From positions 1 through 64,000 of the forward strand of contig NZ_LNRZ01000010.1 in NCBI RefSeq assembly GCF_001468265.1: a stretch of DNA of 64,000 bases, given 5' to 3'. Position 1 is the first letter of the stretch. The number at the start of each line of letters is the position of its first letter. The notes beneath the pieces were generated by a model that had not been told where the DNA came from, ran no database searches, and saw nothing but the letters and a program-made list of their open reading frames with translations. Position numbers and translations under genes: made by a program. This stretch comes from Sphingopyxis sp. H050. Its GTDB lineage: Bacteria; Pseudomonadota; Alphaproteobacteria; Sphingomonadales; Sphingomonadaceae. Shown here one piece after another: positions 10,766-20,029 of this stretch.

Positions 10766-10901
10766 TTCACGCCAAGACGCGAAGACGCGAAGTTATTTCT
10801 TCGGGCCGTAAGGCCCCGGCCAGAAGCGGTGCGGTGGTCGCACCGCTGGAAGGGAAAGGCCGCTTCCCGGCAAACACGGCGTCTTCGCGTCTTCGCGTGA
10901 A
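10766..10901. repeat. Extragenic palindrome of the CACGCGAAGACGCGAAG type
   Basis: Left arm 10766-10792 and right arm 10879-10901 are inverted copies of a word built from repeated GAAGACGC units beginning with TTCACGC. The 86-bp spacer contains smaller hairpins, including one around GCGGTGCGGTGGTCGCACCGC. The element fills most of the gap between divergent hisC and metX. Related palindromes recur at 43457, 46137, 46264 and 62281. I looked for a SAM riboswitch ahead of metX in this gap and saw none. Confidence 0.7.
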
Positions 10902-10964
10902 CCAAAATCGGGCTGCTGCCGATCGTTGACACACCCCTCACGCCCGCTTAGCCCCGCGCGAGCC

Positions 10965-12086
10965 ATGGCGAGCCTGCTTCACCAAATCCGGCATCAGAGC
11001 GTGACGATTCAGGCGCCGCTCCCACTCGACAGCGGACAGTCGCTGCCGTCGGTGACGATCGCCTATCAAAGCTATGGCGCGCTCAATGCCGACAGGTCGA
11101 ACGCGGTGCTGATCTGCCACGCGCTGACCGGCGACCAATATGTTGCAAGCGACCATCCCGCGACCGGCAAGCCCGGCTGGTGGGCGCGCATGGTCGGCCC
11201 CGGCAAGCCGGTCGACACCGACCGCTTCTTCGTGATCTGCGCCAATGTGCTCGGCAGCTGCATGGGGACGAGCGGCCCGGCCAGCCCCGACGCGGCCACC
11301 GGCGCCCCGCTCGGCATGGCCTTTCCCGTCATCACCATCGCCGACATGGTGCGCGCCCAGGCGATGCTGCTCGACCATCTCGGCATATCGCGGCTTCATG
11401 CCGTCATCGGCGGGTCGATGGGGGGCATGCAGACGCTCGCTTGGGCCGCGACCTATCCCGAGCGCTTGACCTCGGCGATCGTCATCGCCAGCGCCGCGCG
11501 GCATTCGGCGCAGAATATCGCGTTTCACGAGGTCGGGCGCCAGGCGATCATGGCCGACCCCGACTGGCAGGACGGCAATTATTACGACAAATTCTGCATG
11601 CCCACCAAGGGCCTCGCGGTCGCGCGCATGGCCGCGCACATCACCTATCTGTCCGAGGAAGGGCTGACCGAGAAATTCGGCCGCCGCCTGCAGGCGCGCG
11701 ACATCAAGAGCTTCGGCTTCGACGCCGATTTCCAGGTCGAATCCTATCTGCGGCATCAGGGGCTCGCCTTCACCGACCGCTTCGACGCCAACGCCTATCT
11801 CTACATCACCCGCGCGATGGACTATTTCGACCTCGCCGAGCCCCACGACGGCCGCCTTGCGGGCGCCTTCGCGACTGCCAAGGACGTGCGCTTCACCCTG
11901 GTGAGCTTCGACACCGACTGGCTCTATCCGACCGCCGAATCGCGCCGCATCGTGCAGGCGCTGCACGCGGTCGGCGCGGCGGCCAGCTTCGTCGAATTGT
12001 CGGCGCCCTTCGGCCACGACAGCTTCCTGCTCGACGTCCCCGCGCTCGACCGCATCATGGCGGGCGCCCTGGGAGGCGGCTGGTGA
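10965..12086 (+). CDS. metX: Homoserine O-acyltransferase MetX
   Basis: A 373-residue alpha/beta hydrolase-fold acyltransferase that activates homoserine in methionine synthesis. The nucleophile elbow is GGSMGGMQ with S151. D318 in FDTDWLYP and H351 in FGHDSF complete the triad. A conserved CHALTG loop (51-56) and GPASP segment are present. Acetyl- versus succinyl-CoA use cannot be read with certainty. ATG 10965 was chosen over an upstream TTG at 10926 because homology-like sequence starts here; no strong ribosome binding site is visible. metW overlaps the end, the standard metXW pair. Confidence 0.93.
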   Translation: MASLLHQIRHQSVTIQAPLPLDSGQSLPSVTIAYQSYGALNADRSNAVLICHALTGDQYVASDHPATGKPGWWARMVGPGKPVDTDRFFVICANVLGSCMGTSGPASPDAATGAPLGMAFPVITIADMVRAQAMLLDHLGISRLHAVIGGSMGGMQTLAWAATYPERLTSAIVIASAARHSAQNIAFHEVGRQAIMADPDWQDGNYYDKFCMPTKGLAVARMAAHITYLSEEGLTEKFGRRLQARDIKSFGFDADFQVESYLRHQGLAFTDRFDANAYLYITRAMDYFDLAEPHDGRLAGAFATAKDVRFTLVSFDTDWLYPTAESRRIVQALHAVGAAASFVELSAPFGHDSFLLDVPALDRIMAGALGGGW

Positions 12087-12676
12087 GCGCGCTGCGTCCC
12101 GACCTGCGCATCATTGCCGACGCGATTCCCGCCGGCGTGCGCGCGCTCGATATCGGCTGCGGCGACGGCGCGCTGATGGCCGAACTGCGGGCGCAAAAGG
12201 CGATCGACGCGCGCGGCCTCGAAATCGACGTCGCGGCGATCGAAGCGGCGATGGCGCAGGGGCTTTCGGTGGTGCAGGGCGACGCGAACCGCGACCTTGC
12301 CGATTATCCGGACGACGCCTTCGACTATGCGATCCTGTCGCAGACGCTGCAAACGACCGAGCGCCCCGACCTGGTGGTCGACGAGCTGCTCCGCATCGCT
12401 CCGCGCGCTTTTGTGAGCTTCCCCAATTTCGCGCACTGGCGGGTGCGTCTGTCGCTGCTGTGGACCGGCCGCATGCCGATGACCCGGCTGCTGCCCGTCG
12501 CCTGGTACGAGACGCCAAACATCCACCATGTCACGGTCAGCGACTTCCGCGTCCTGGTGCGTGACAAAGGCATCAGGGTCGAGCGCGCCTGGTATCTGTC
12601 GGGCGACAAGCCGACGAGCGACGCTGCCGCCGCCTGGCGCGCCGAACATGCGATCTTCCTGATTTCGCGCGGGTAG
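12083..12676 (+). CDS. metW: Methionine biosynthesis protein MetW
   Basis: A 197-residue class I methyltransferase-fold protein. The SAM-binding glycine motif is [11 protein letters not shown] near residues 23-33, and the MetW hallmarks ILSQTLQ and FPNFAHW are present. MetW accompanies MetX and is needed for full homoserine acylation in several proteobacteria, apparently as a partner of MetX. The GTG start overlaps the metX stop (GTGA). The TAG stop lies within the outer edge of the palindrome at 12674-12799. Confidence 0.92.
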   Translation: MSALRPDLRIIADAIPAGVRALDIGCGDGALMAELRAQKAIDARGLEIDVAAIEAAMAQGLSVVQGDANRDLADYPDDAFDYAILSQTLQTTERPDLVVDELLRIAPRAFVSFPNFAHWRVRLSLLWTGRMPMTRLLPVAWYETPNIHHVTVSDFRVLVRDKGIRVERAWYLSGDKPTSDAAAAWRAEHAIFLISRG

Positions 12677-12799
12677 CTCCCCTCCCGCTTGCGGGAGGGG
12701 CAGCGAGCCTTGCGGGCTTGCCCGCCAGTCGCAGCGGCGAGGGTTGGCGACGCCACAGGCCCTCCCCCGACCCCTCCCGCAAGCGGGAGGGGGGAGCTA
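12674..12799. repeat. Composite palindromic repeat / bidirectional terminator
   Basis: Hairpins CCCCTCCCGC-TT-GCGGGAGGGG (12679-12700) and CCCCTCCCGC-AA-GCGGGAGGGG (12771-12792) face each other, and the outer edges TAGCTCCCC and GGGGAGCTA are also inverted copies. The whole 126 bp is therefore a nested palindrome. It holds the stop codons of metW and the TetR gene at its two ends. It probably ends both convergent transcripts. Similar CCTCCCGCTTGCGGGAGG elements are common in sphingomonad genomes as I recall them. Confidence 0.75.
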
Positions 12800-13453
12800 G
12801 TCCCGCTTCTTCAGCCCGTTGGCGAGCAGATCGTTCGCGATCCGCGCAATCTCTTCGATGTCGGCATCCGCGTCCCACAGACCGTAGCGCATGCCGAGGA
12901 AGACGTTCATCCCGCCAATCGCCCAAGCGTGAATCTCGCCGACATCGGGCCGAATCTCGCCGCGCGCGGCGCCGTTTTCGAGCCGCTGGCGCACGCGCGC
13001 AACGGTCGTTTCATAATGGGCGCGATAGCTCGCATAATCGACGAACTCGGCCTCGTCGATGATCCGGTAAATCTCCTTATGCTCGCGCACGAAGCCCAGA
13101 TAGGATTCGAGCCCGATGCGCTCGGCGCTGATCCCGTCCGGCGCCGCCTGCACCCGCGGCGTCACATGGTCACGCAGCTGCTCGCTCATGTAGCGGACGA
13201 GCGCCTGGAAGATTTCGTCCTTCGAATCGAAATAGGTGTAGAAGCTGCCGAGCGCGGTCCCGGCGCGGCGCGTGATCGCGCTGATCGACGCCTCGTGAAA
13301 GCCGCGCTCGCCGAACTCGATCGCCGCGGCATCGAGCAATTTGCGCAGCGTTTTCCGCCCGCGCTCGGTACGCGGCGTCTTGTCGCGCGGCTCGGTATCG
13401 GCCGTCGCCGCCCCCTCCTTCGGCGTCTCCGTCGTTGCCTGCGGTTGATCCAT
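12797..13453 (-). CDS. TetR/AcrR-family transcriptional regulator
   Basis: A 218-residue repressor. After a 35-residue acidic/polar leader, a TetR helix-turn-helix spans about 40-90: ITRRAGTALGSFYTYFDSKDEIF is the typical recognition-helix region. The rest is an all-helical ligand-binding domain. The start at 13453 has GAAGG just upstream; longer frames read into the intergenic control region. It is divergent from a TonB-dependent receptor, with a perfect palindrome at 13544-13559 over the receptor's likely -35 box, so it probably controls that receptor. The effector is unknown. Confidence 0.88.
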   Translation of the reverse strand: MDQPQATTETPKEGAATADTEPRDKTPRTERGRKTLRKLLDAAAIEFGERGFHEASISAITRRAGTALGSFYTYFDSKDEIFQALVRYMSEQLRDHVTPRVQAAPDGISAERIGLESYLGFVREHKEIYRIIDEAEFVDYASYRAHYETTVARVRQRLENGAARGEIRPDVGEIHAWAIGGMNVFLGMRYGLWDADADIEEIARIANDLLANGLKKRD

Positions 13454-13543
13454 CGCGCCTTCCCGTCTCCCCGATCCGTTCGGCTTTCTCTGCATCGTGG
13501 TTTTTCGGCACCACAGGCAAGCAAAAAGCGACGGACGCATATT

Positions 13544-13559
13544 CCAAGTTGAAACTTGG
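13544..13559. promoter_or_regulatory. Palindromic operator candidate for the TetR regulator
   Basis: CCAAGTT-GA-AACTTGG is a perfect 7-2-7 inverted repeat between the divergent regulator and receptor genes, 91 bp upstream of the regulator start. It overlaps the receptor's candidate -35 hexamer, a geometry that would let bound repressor block polymerase. Confidence 0.55.
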
Positions 13560-13577
13560 TTCATGTTTCATTATAGG
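13549..13577 (+). promoter_or_regulatory. Candidate promoter of the TonB-dependent receptor
   Basis: TTGAAA at 13549-13554 and TATAGG at 13572-13577 are separated by 17 bp, about 80 bp ahead of the receptor start. The -35 lies inside the palindromic operator at 13544-13559. Confidence 0.45.
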
Positions 13578-13655
13578 CTGCGTCGCGGCTTGGCAAGACC
13601 GGCCCAACGAAATCAAGAAAGGCCGGCAAGCGCCGGCCGCCATGGGAGACACACT

Positions 13656-16004
13656 ATGCGTCCTTTCGCCCGCCAGCTGCGCCGCGCCATCTATGCGACG
13701 AGCGCGCTTTCGATGCTCGCCTTCACCCCCGCGGCCTTCGCGCAGGATGAGGGCGCGAGCACCGATGCCGGCAATGACGAGATCATCGTCACCGCGCGCC
13801 GCCGCGACGAGCGGCTGATCGACGTTCCGGTCGCGATCACCGCCTACTCGGCCGAGGCGCTCGAAAAAGCCGGCGCGATCGACATCACCGAAATCGGCCA
13901 GACCACCCCGAACACGACGCTCGAAGTGTCGCGCGGCTCGAACTCGACGCTCACCGCCTTCATCCGCGGCGTCGGCCAGCAGGATCCGGTATCGGGCTTC
14001 GAACAGGGCGTCGGCCTCTATCTCGACGACGTCTATCTCAACCGCCCGCAGGCGGCGGTGCTCGACATCTATGACGTCGAGCGCATCGAAATCCTGCGCG
14101 GGCCGCAGGGCACGCTCTACGGCCGCAACACGATCGGCGGCGCGGTCAAATATGTCACCGCCCCGCTGCCGCAGGATTTCTCGCTCAAGATCAAGGGCAC
14201 GCTCGGCACCTACAAGCAGGCCGATCTGATCGTCACCGCGAGCACCCCGATCGGCGATCTGCTGCGCGTCGGCGGCTCGGTCGCACGGCTTTCGCGCGGC
14301 GGCTTCGGCGACAATCTCACCACCGGGCTCGAAAATTACAACAAGGACGTCTGGGCCGGCCGCGGTACGGTCGAACTCGGCGGCTATGGCGAGCCGGTGC
14401 TGATCCGCATCTCGGGCGACTACAGCAAGGACAAGAGCGATCCGCGCGGCGGCCACCGCCTGATCCGCGGCCTCGCGACGGGCACCCCGGTGCTCGACGA
14501 TGTCTACGACAGCCGCGGCGGGCTGGTCGATCCGAAGCAGGATATCGAGGCTTATGGGCTGGCGATGAACGTCACCGCCGAACTCAGCGACACGGTGACG
14601 CTGCGTTCGATCAGCGCCTGGCGCAAAGACAAGTCGGCGACCCCGATCGATTTCGACGCCCTGCCCGCGGTCGACGTCGACGTGCCCGGCTTCTATTTCA
14701 ACGAGCAGGTCAGCCAGGAATTCCAGCTGCTCTACGAAGGCGACAAGCTCAAAGGCCTGCTCGGCTTCTATTATCTCGATGCGACCGCCGACACTTTGTT
14801 CGACGTCCGCATCTTCAACACCTTCGCCGGATTGACCGCCTTCACCGAGGCCGATGTCGACACCAAGACCGCGGCGGTATTCGGCGATTTCACCTATGAT
14901 TTCACCGACCAGTTCAGCCTGTCGGTCGGCGGCCGCTATACGTGGGACAAGCGCGAAGCGTCGATCCTGCGCCAGAATTACCTCGGCGGCGGTTCGCCGG
15001 TGTTCGGCGGCCTCGGCGTCCCCTTCGGCGCGCCCGGCACCGATTTCGAGGGCAGCCGCAAGTTCAACAAATTCACCCCGCGCGCCTCGCTGACCTTCAA
15101 GCCGACGCCCGATCACACGCTCTACGCCAGCTATTCGCAGGGCTTCAAGGGCGGCGGCTTCGATCCGCGCGGCGTCGGGGCCAATGCGCCCGACCTCGAC
15201 GGCAACGGCGTCCGCAGCGACGCCGAAATCGCCGCCTTCCTGAGCTTCCGTCCCGAAAAGGTCGAAAGCTATGAGCTTGGCTACAAGGGCAGCCTGTTCG
15301 ACGGCGGCCTCAACGTCGCGATCGCGGGCTTCTACGCCGACTATACCGACGTCCAGATCCCCGGCTCGGTCGCCTGCACCGTCGGCGGCCTGCCCAGCTT
15401 CTGCGGCATCGTGTCGAACGCCGGCAAGGCGACCTTCAAAGGCCTGGAGTTCGAGGGCCGCGCGCGGCTCGGCGAGGATCTGGCGGCATCGGGCGACCGG
15501 CTGACGCTGTCGACCGCGCTCGGCTATATCGATGCCCAGTACAAGCGGTTCGTGACCAACATCGCCGGCGTACCGACCGACGTCGCCGATTTCCGGCGCG
15601 TGCAGAACACGCCCAAATGGACCGCCAGCGGCACGCTCGCTTACGCGACGCCGGTGGGCGACGGGGACATCAGCTTCGGCACCACGCTGTCGTACCGCAG
15701 CAAGACCAACCAGTTCGAAATCCCGAATCCCTATATCGACCAGAAGGGGTTCGCGCTGTGGGACGCCAGCCTTGTCTACACCGCACCCGAGGGTCGCTGG
15801 AGCCTCGGCGTGTTCGGCAAGAACCTGACCGACAAGCAGTATAAGACGTCGGGTTACACCTTCATCGCCCTCAACCCGGTCACCGGCGTGCCGATCCTCG
15901 GCGCCAACGGCCTGCCGATCTCCTCGCTCGGCACCGAAGGCACGCTGACCGCCTTCTACGGCAACCCGCGCCAGGTCTTCGTCACCGGCACGGTCAAATT
16001 CTGA
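13656..16004 (+). CDS. TonB-dependent outer-membrane receptor
   Basis: A 782-residue receptor. A signal peptide ends at about residue 29 (AFAQD). The TonB box is EIIVTARR. A plug domain covers about 50-160 with RIEILRGPQGTLYG and a 22-strand beta barrel follows, ending in phenylalanine (TGTVKF) as expected for outer-membrane insertion. It belongs to the large sphingomonad class of receptors with a DERLIDVPVAITAYS start. The start is supported by GGGAGA six bases upstream. Substrate is unknown; the divergent TetR gene suggests an inducer-responsive small molecule. A strong terminator follows. Confidence 0.93.
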   Translation: MRPFARQLRRAIYATSALSMLAFTPAAFAQDEGASTDAGNDEIIVTARRRDERLIDVPVAITAYSAEALEKAGAIDITEIGQTTPNTTLEVSRGSNSTLTAFIRGVGQQDPVSGFEQGVGLYLDDVYLNRPQAAVLDIYDVERIEILRGPQGTLYGRNTIGGAVKYVTAPLPQDFSLKIKGTLGTYKQADLIVTASTPIGDLLRVGGSVARLSRGGFGDNLTTGLENYNKDVWAGRGTVELGGYGEPVLIRISGDYSKDKSDPRGGHRLIRGLATGTPVLDDVYDSRGGLVDPKQDIEAYGLAMNVTAELSDTVTLRSISAWRKDKSATPIDFDALPAVDVDVPGFYFNEQVSQEFQLLYEGDKLKGLLGFYYLDATADTLFDVRIFNTFAGLTAFTEADVDTKTAAVFGDFTYDFTDQFSLSVGGRYTWDKREASILRQNYLGGGSPVFGGLGVPFGAPGTDFEGSRKFNKFTPRASLTFKPTPDHTLYASYSQGFKGGGFDPRGVGANAPDLDGNGVRSDAEIAAFLSFRPEKVESYELGYKGSLFDGGLNVAIAGFYADYTDVQIPGSVACTVGGLPSFCGIVSNAGKATFKGLEFEGRARLGEDLAASGDRLTLSTALGYIDAQYKRFVTNIAGVPTDVADFRRVQNTPKWTASGTLAYATPVGDGDISFGTTLSYRSKTNQFEIPNPYIDQKGFALWDASLVYTAPEGRWSLGVFGKNLTDKQYKTSGYTFIALNPVTGVPILGANGLPISSLGTEGTLTAFYGNPRQVFVTGTVKF

Positions 16005-16050
16005 TCGGGCAAATTCTGATCGTCCGACAATTCCGACAAAAAGGGGGAAA

Positions 16051-16077
16051 GGGGCGTCCGCTTGGGCGCCCCTTTTT
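16051..16077 (+). terminator. Rho-independent terminator after the TonB receptor
   Basis: GGGGCGTCC and GGGCGCCCC (one G-U pair) form a 9-bp stem with loop GCTT, followed by TTTTT. A run of A and G before the stem gives partial terminator character on the opposite strand too, where the CoA-transferase gene ends at 16078. Confidence 0.85.
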
Positions 16078-17196
16078 CTATGGGGCGAGCGGTGGCGCGC
16101 CCGTTGGTGCGACCATGCGCTCGCCATCGATGACGATCGGGCTGGCGACACCGTCGATATGCGCGCCCGCGGGCCGGAAGCGCATCCCGCGCGCGATCAC
16201 CTGCGGATCGGCGAACACGCCGGCAAGGTCGTTGATCGGTCCCGCGGGGACGCCTTCGGCCTCGAGCGCGAGCGACAGCGGGTGCGCGTCCCATGTGGCG
16301 ATCTTCGCGGCGAGTAGCGGGATCAGCTCGGCGCGGTTCGCGAGCCGCGCGGCGTTGCTGGCAAAGCGCGCATCGTCGGCCCACCCCGACTCGCCCAGGA
16401 TCGCGCAAAGCTTGCGAAACTGCCCATCGTTGCCGACCGCGACGACAAGCTGGCCGTCGGCAGTCGCAAACGCCTGATAGGGCACGACATTGGCGTGGCC
16501 ATTGCCCATGCGCTGCGGCGATACGCCGCTCGCGAGATAATTGGCCGCCTGATTGGCAAGCACTGCAACCTGCGAATCGAGCAGCGCCATGTCGATATGC
16601 GCGCCTGCCCCGGTGACGTCACGACGTCGCAGCGCGGCGAGGATCGCGACGGTGGAATACATGCCGGTGAAGATGTCGGCATAGGCGATTCCCGCCTTTT
16701 GCGGCGCCCCGTCGGGCTCGCCGGTCAACGACATGAAGCCGCTCATCGCCTGGACGATGAAATCATAGCCGGCGCGGTGCGCATAGGGGCCCGTTTGGCC
16801 GAAGCCGGTGATCGAGCAGACGATCAAATGCGGAAAATCCGCCCGAAGCCGGGCCGGATCGAGCCCATATTTGGCGAGCCCGCCGACCTTGTAATTCTCG
16901 ATCGCGACATCGGCATCGGCGAGCAGCGCGCGGACGTCGGCCTGCCCACCGGGCGTCGCGATATCGATCGCGACGCTGCGCTTGCCGCGGTTGCAACTGT
17001 GATAATAGGCCGCGCCCAGATTGGCGCCCTCGCTGTCGGTAACGAAAGGCGGGCCCCATTCGCGCGTGTCGTCGCCGCCGCCTGGCCGCTCGACCTTGAC
17101 CACCTCGGCGCCCAGATCGGCGAGCAATTGCCCGCACCACGGCCCCGCGAGCACGCGCGCCAGTTCGACGACGCGCAGGCCCTCCAACGGCCGCAT
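16078..17196 (-). CDS. CaiB/BaiF-family CoA-transferase (possibly glutarate-specific)
   Basis: A 372-residue class III CoA-transferase. The N-terminal GLRVVELARVLAGPW segment, the KVERPGGGD loop and GYDFIVQAMSG are family hallmarks. The catalytic aspartate is expected at D174 in AYADIFTG. Its start shares one base with the stop of the adjacent glutaryl-CoA dehydrogenase gene (TGATG), so the two are co-translated. That pairing suggests succinyl-CoA:glutarate CoA transfer, feeding glutarate into the dehydrogenase. The specificity is inferred from context only. Confidence 0.82.
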   Translation of the reverse strand: MRPLEGLRVVELARVLAGPWCGQLLADLGAEVVKVERPGGGDDTREWGPPFVTDSEGANLGAAYYHSCNRGKRSVAIDIATPGGQADVRALLADADVAIENYKVGGLAKYGLDPARLRADFPHLIVCSITGFGQTGPYAHRAGYDFIVQAMSGFMSLTGEPDGAPQKAGIAYADIFTGMYSTVAILAALRRRDVTGAGAHIDMALLDSQVAVLANQAANYLASGVSPQRMGNGHANVVPYQAFATADGQLVVAVGNDGQFRKLCAILGESGWADDARFASNAARLANRAELIPLLAAKIATWDAHPLSLALEAEGVPAGPINDLAGVFADPQVIARGMRFRPAGAHIDGVASPIVIDGERMVAPTGAPPLAP

Positions 17197-18398
17197 CAGG
17201 AAAAGGCGGGGATGCCGGTGATCGCGCGGCCCAAAATCAGCGCATGGACGTCGTGCGTGCCCTCATAGGTGTTCACCGTCTCGAGGTTCACCGCATGGCG
17301 GATGACATGATAATCGGCCGAAATGCCATTGCCGCCGTGCATGTCGCGCGCGACCCGCGCGATATCGAGCGCCTTGCCGCAATTGTTGCGCTTGAGCAGA
17401 CTGATCGCGTCGGGCACGAGCCGGCCATCGTCGATCAGCCGGCCGACGCGCAGCGCCGCCTGCAAGCCCAGCCCAATTTCGGTGAGCATGTTCGCGAGCT
17501 TCAATTGCACGATCTGGTTCGCCGCGAGCGGACGCCCGAACTGCTTGCGCTCGAGCGTATAATTGCGCGCCGCCTCATAGCAGAACTCCGCCGCGCCCAT
17601 CGCGCCCCAGCCGATGCCATAGCGCGCGCGGTTGAGACAGCCGAACGGCCCTTTCAGCCCCGAGACATGCGGCAGCAGCGCATCCTCGCCGACTTCTACC
17701 CCGTCCATCACGATCTCGCCGGTGATCGAGGCGCGCAAGCTGACCTTGCCCTCGATCTTCGGCGCCGACAGGCCCTTCATCCCCTTTTCGAGGATGAAGC
17801 CGCGGATCGCGCCGTCGTGCGCGTCCGATTTCGCCCAGACGACGAAGACATCGGCGATCGGCGAATTGGTGATCCACATCTTCGCGCCCTTCAGGCGATA
17901 GCCGCCCGCGATCTTCTCGGCGCGGGTGCGCATGCTGCCGGGATCGCTGCCGGCATCGGGCTCGGTCAGCCCAAAACAGCCGACGAGGTCGCCCGAGGTC
18001 AGCCCGGGCAGATATTTGCGCTTCTGCTCTTCGCTGCCATAGGCGTTGATCGGATGGATCACGAGGCTGCTCTGCACCGAACAGGCCGAGCGATAGCCCG
18101 AATCGATCCGCTCGACCTCGCGCGCGATCAGCCCGTAGGATACGTAATTGAGCCCCGCACCGCCATATTCGGGATCGATCGTCGCGCCGAGCAGACCGAG
18201 CCGGCCCATTTCCGACATGATCTCGCGGTCGAAACGCTCTTCGAGGAAGGCCGACGTCACGCGCGGCAGCAGCTCGCCCTCGGCATAGGCGCGCGCGGCG
18301 GCCTGGATCATCCGCTCTTCCTCGCTCAGCTGGTCGGCAAGCTGAAGGGGATCGAACGGGTCGAGCGCTTCGATACGCTGCGGATCGGCGAGGGCCAT
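17196..18398 (-). CDS. gcdH: Glutaryl-CoA dehydrogenase
   Basis: A 400-residue FAD-dependent acyl-CoA dehydrogenase. Helical N-domain, beta-domain with [12 protein letters not shown] and WITNS, and C-domain with the [13 protein letters not shown] and MHGGNGIS segments are all present. The catalytic base is E379 in the [15 protein letters not shown] stretch, a signature of the glutaryl-CoA subgroup. It oxidises and decarboxylates glutaryl-CoA to crotonyl-CoA in lysine and tryptophan breakdown. The first 25 residues are a variable leader. It is followed directly by a CoA-transferase gene. Confidence 0.93.
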   Translation of the reverse strand: MALADPQRIEALDPFDPLQLADQLSEEERMIQAAARAYAEGELLPRVTSAFLEERFDREIMSEMGRLGLLGATIDPEYGGAGLNYVSYGLIAREVERIDSGYRSACSVQSSLVIHPINAYGSEEQKRKYLPGLTSGDLVGCFGLTEPDAGSDPGSMRTRAEKIAGGYRLKGAKMWITNSPIADVFVVWAKSDAHDGAIRGFILEKGMKGLSAPKIEGKVSLRASITGEIVMDGVEVGEDALLPHVSGLKGPFGCLNRARYGIGWGAMGAAEFCYEAARNYTLERKQFGRPLAANQIVQLKLANMLTEIGLGLQAALRVGRLIDDGRLVPDAISLLKRNNCGKALDIARVARDMHGGNGISADYHVIRHAVNLETVNTYEGTHDVHALILGRAITGIPAFS

Positions 18399-18435
18399 GG
18401 ATCGGCTTTCTTCAGCGCGGGCCCCGGAGGCGCCG

Positions 18436-19323
18436 CTAGGGGGTCGTTACGGCCGGCTTGCGGGCCATCGCGGCGGCGGTTCCGTCGCGCGGCTCCAATA
18501 TCGCCGCGGTCTCGATGAGGTCAAGCGCACGCCGCGCCTCGTGATAGCGCCGCGCTTCGATCAGCCATTCGCCGGCCGCCGATGCGCCGGGCATCGCCTC
18601 GATCTCGGCGATCGCCTTGTCGGCCATGCCGCCCGCAAGGTAGCGGCGCGCGCGTTCGAGCCGTTCGGAGGCGCGCGGCGATTGCGTCCCCGCCGCGCGG
18701 ACGACGAACAACTCGCTGAGTTCGCGGCGAAAACCCGTCCACAGGCTGCCGTTGTCGTTATTGCGCCCGACCAGTTCGGGCGCGATCGCATCGAGTTCGG
18801 CGCGCAATTGTTCGAGCGTCACCGGCTCGCGCGAGGTGTCGATGATCGTCTTCACGGCATTGGGCTGGTCGTCGCCGAAGCGGAGGCGCAGCTGCGCCTC
18901 CAGATAGCCCAGCGACAGCCCGCGATCGAGCGCACGGCGCACCGCGAAAGCGACGAGCAGCCCCTCGGCGCGCGAGGCGTTGCCCGACGCCGATTCGGCC
19001 TGCAACGTGATCCGCGACAGCCGTTGTTCCAGTTCGGCGACGCGCGCGCCCAGCGCGTCGGGGCCGACGGGCAAGGCCGCTGCGGCCACTTCGGCGGGAG
19101 AATCGTTCACGAGTGCGAGTTCGCCGCCGGCCGCGGGAAGGTCGCTCACCACGGTTTCGGTCTTGGGACTGGCCGCCATCCAGCGACTCATCGCCCAGCC
19201 GCCGCCGACCACGCCGGCCAGCAGCACGATCATCGCGGCGATGAAAAGAGCCCTGAAGGACAATCGCTTAACCGGTACCGCGCCGTCCACGGGGGTGGAC
19301 GTGTCGATGCTGTCGATAGCCAT
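18436..19323 (-). CDS. COG4223/mitofilin-like membrane protein linked to hemCD
   Basis: A 295-residue protein with a short cytoplasmic N-terminus, one membrane span (about 28-50) and a long periplasmic helical domain with coiled coil around [14 protein letters not shown]. In alphaproteobacteria a protein of this architecture, related to the Mic60/mitofilin C-terminal region and sometimes confused with HemX, regularly follows hemC-hemD. It lies 22 bp after hemD on the same strand. A role in inner-membrane organisation is known only for the mitochondrial relatives. Extended upstream frames overlap hemD and were rejected. Confidence 0.75.
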   Translation of the reverse strand: MAIDSIDTSTPVDGAVPVKRLSFRALFIAAMIVLLAGVVGGGWAMSRWMAASPKTETVVSDLPAAGGELALVNDSPAEVAAAALPVGPDALGARVAELEQRLSRITLQAESASGNASRAEGLLVAFAVRRALDRGLSLGYLEAQLRLRFGDDQPNAVKTIIDTSREPVTLEQLRAELDAIAPELVGRNNDNGSLWTGFRRELSELFVVRAAGTQSPRASERLERARRYLAGGMADKAIAEIEAMPGASAAGEWLIEARRYHEARRALDLIETAAILEPRDGTAAAMARKPAVTTP

Positions 19324-19345
19324 GTGTTTCTTTCGAACGACCCTG

Positions 19346-20029
19346 TTATTCGCCCTTTTGGCATAAAATATGCGCCGCTGCCAACATCGAGGCGTCGTCG
19401 GGCTGTACGGCGATGGCAATTTCGGCCCAGCCGCCGCCCGCCGCCTCGGCCACCGCGCCGCTGATCGCGACGAGCGACAGATGGCCACGCGCCGTCCCGA
19501 CAAGGCCCGCGACCCGTTCCGCGGCGCGCGCCGAATGCGCGAGCAGCACCGCGGGCGCAGCGATCGTCTCCGCCCAGCCCGGCGGGGGCGCGACCGGCTC
19601 AACTTCATAGACCGGCAGCGCCGCCAAGGCCATCCCGCCGGCATCGAAGGCCGACCGGTCGCGCCCGCAAAGCCACAGAATTGGCTCGACATTCTGTGAC
19701 GCCATGATGTCGATCAGCGACTGAGCATCGCCGGGGCCGATCATCGCGATGTCGAGACCTGCGGCTTCCGCAGCGGCGGCCGTCGCAGCGCCCACGGCAT
19801 AGGTCGGGGTTCCCGCCAGTTCGGCAAGCCCCGGCCCCGCCAACCGCACCGCCTGCGCGCTCGTCAGCAGCAGCGCGCCGAAATCGCCTTCGGGAACCGC
19901 CCATTCGACCGCCCGCGCGGCGAACAGCGGCATAGACCGTGCATCGAGCCCCAGCGCCTTCGCCCGCGCCACCGTCGCCGCACCGCCGGGATCGGCGCGC
20001 GTCACGATCAGCGGCAGGCCCGCGGTCAT
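19346..20029 (-). CDS. hemD: Uroporphyrinogen-III synthase
   Basis: A 227-residue two-lobed protein of the poorly conserved HemD family. It closes and rearranges hydroxymethylbilane into uroporphyrinogen III. Typical elements are PLIVTRADPGG at the start, LLLTSAQAVR near the middle of lobe one, YAVGAATAAAAEAAG and AVLLAHSARAAERV in lobe two. Its ATG overlaps the hemC stop by four bases, giving strong context support. Confidence 0.88.
   Translation of the reverse strand: MTAGLPLIVTRADPGGAATVARAKALGLDARSMPLFAARAVEWAVPEGDFGALLLTSAQAVRLAGPGLAELAGTPTYAVGAATAAAAEAAGLDIAMIGPGDAQSLIDIMASQNVEPILWLCGRDRSAFDAGGMALAALPVYEVEPVAPPPGWAETIAAPAVLLAHSARAAERVAGLVGTARGHLSLVAISGAVAEAAGGGWAEIAIAVQPDDASMLAAAHILCQKGE

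Noticed and set aside
10687..10964. Possible SAM riboswitch or long hisC N-terminus in the hisC-metX gap
   Set aside because: The gap is filled by the CACGCGAAG palindrome; no pseudoknot-like SAM-II pattern was found and the extra hisC residues are repeat-derived.
13170..16151. A 993-residue open frame on the minus strand opposite the TonB receptor
   Set aside because: It is a GC-rich antisense shadow. It crosses the TetR gene and the intergenic operator, lacks any recognisable domain, and the plus strand has a full receptor with signal peptide and terminal phenylalanine.
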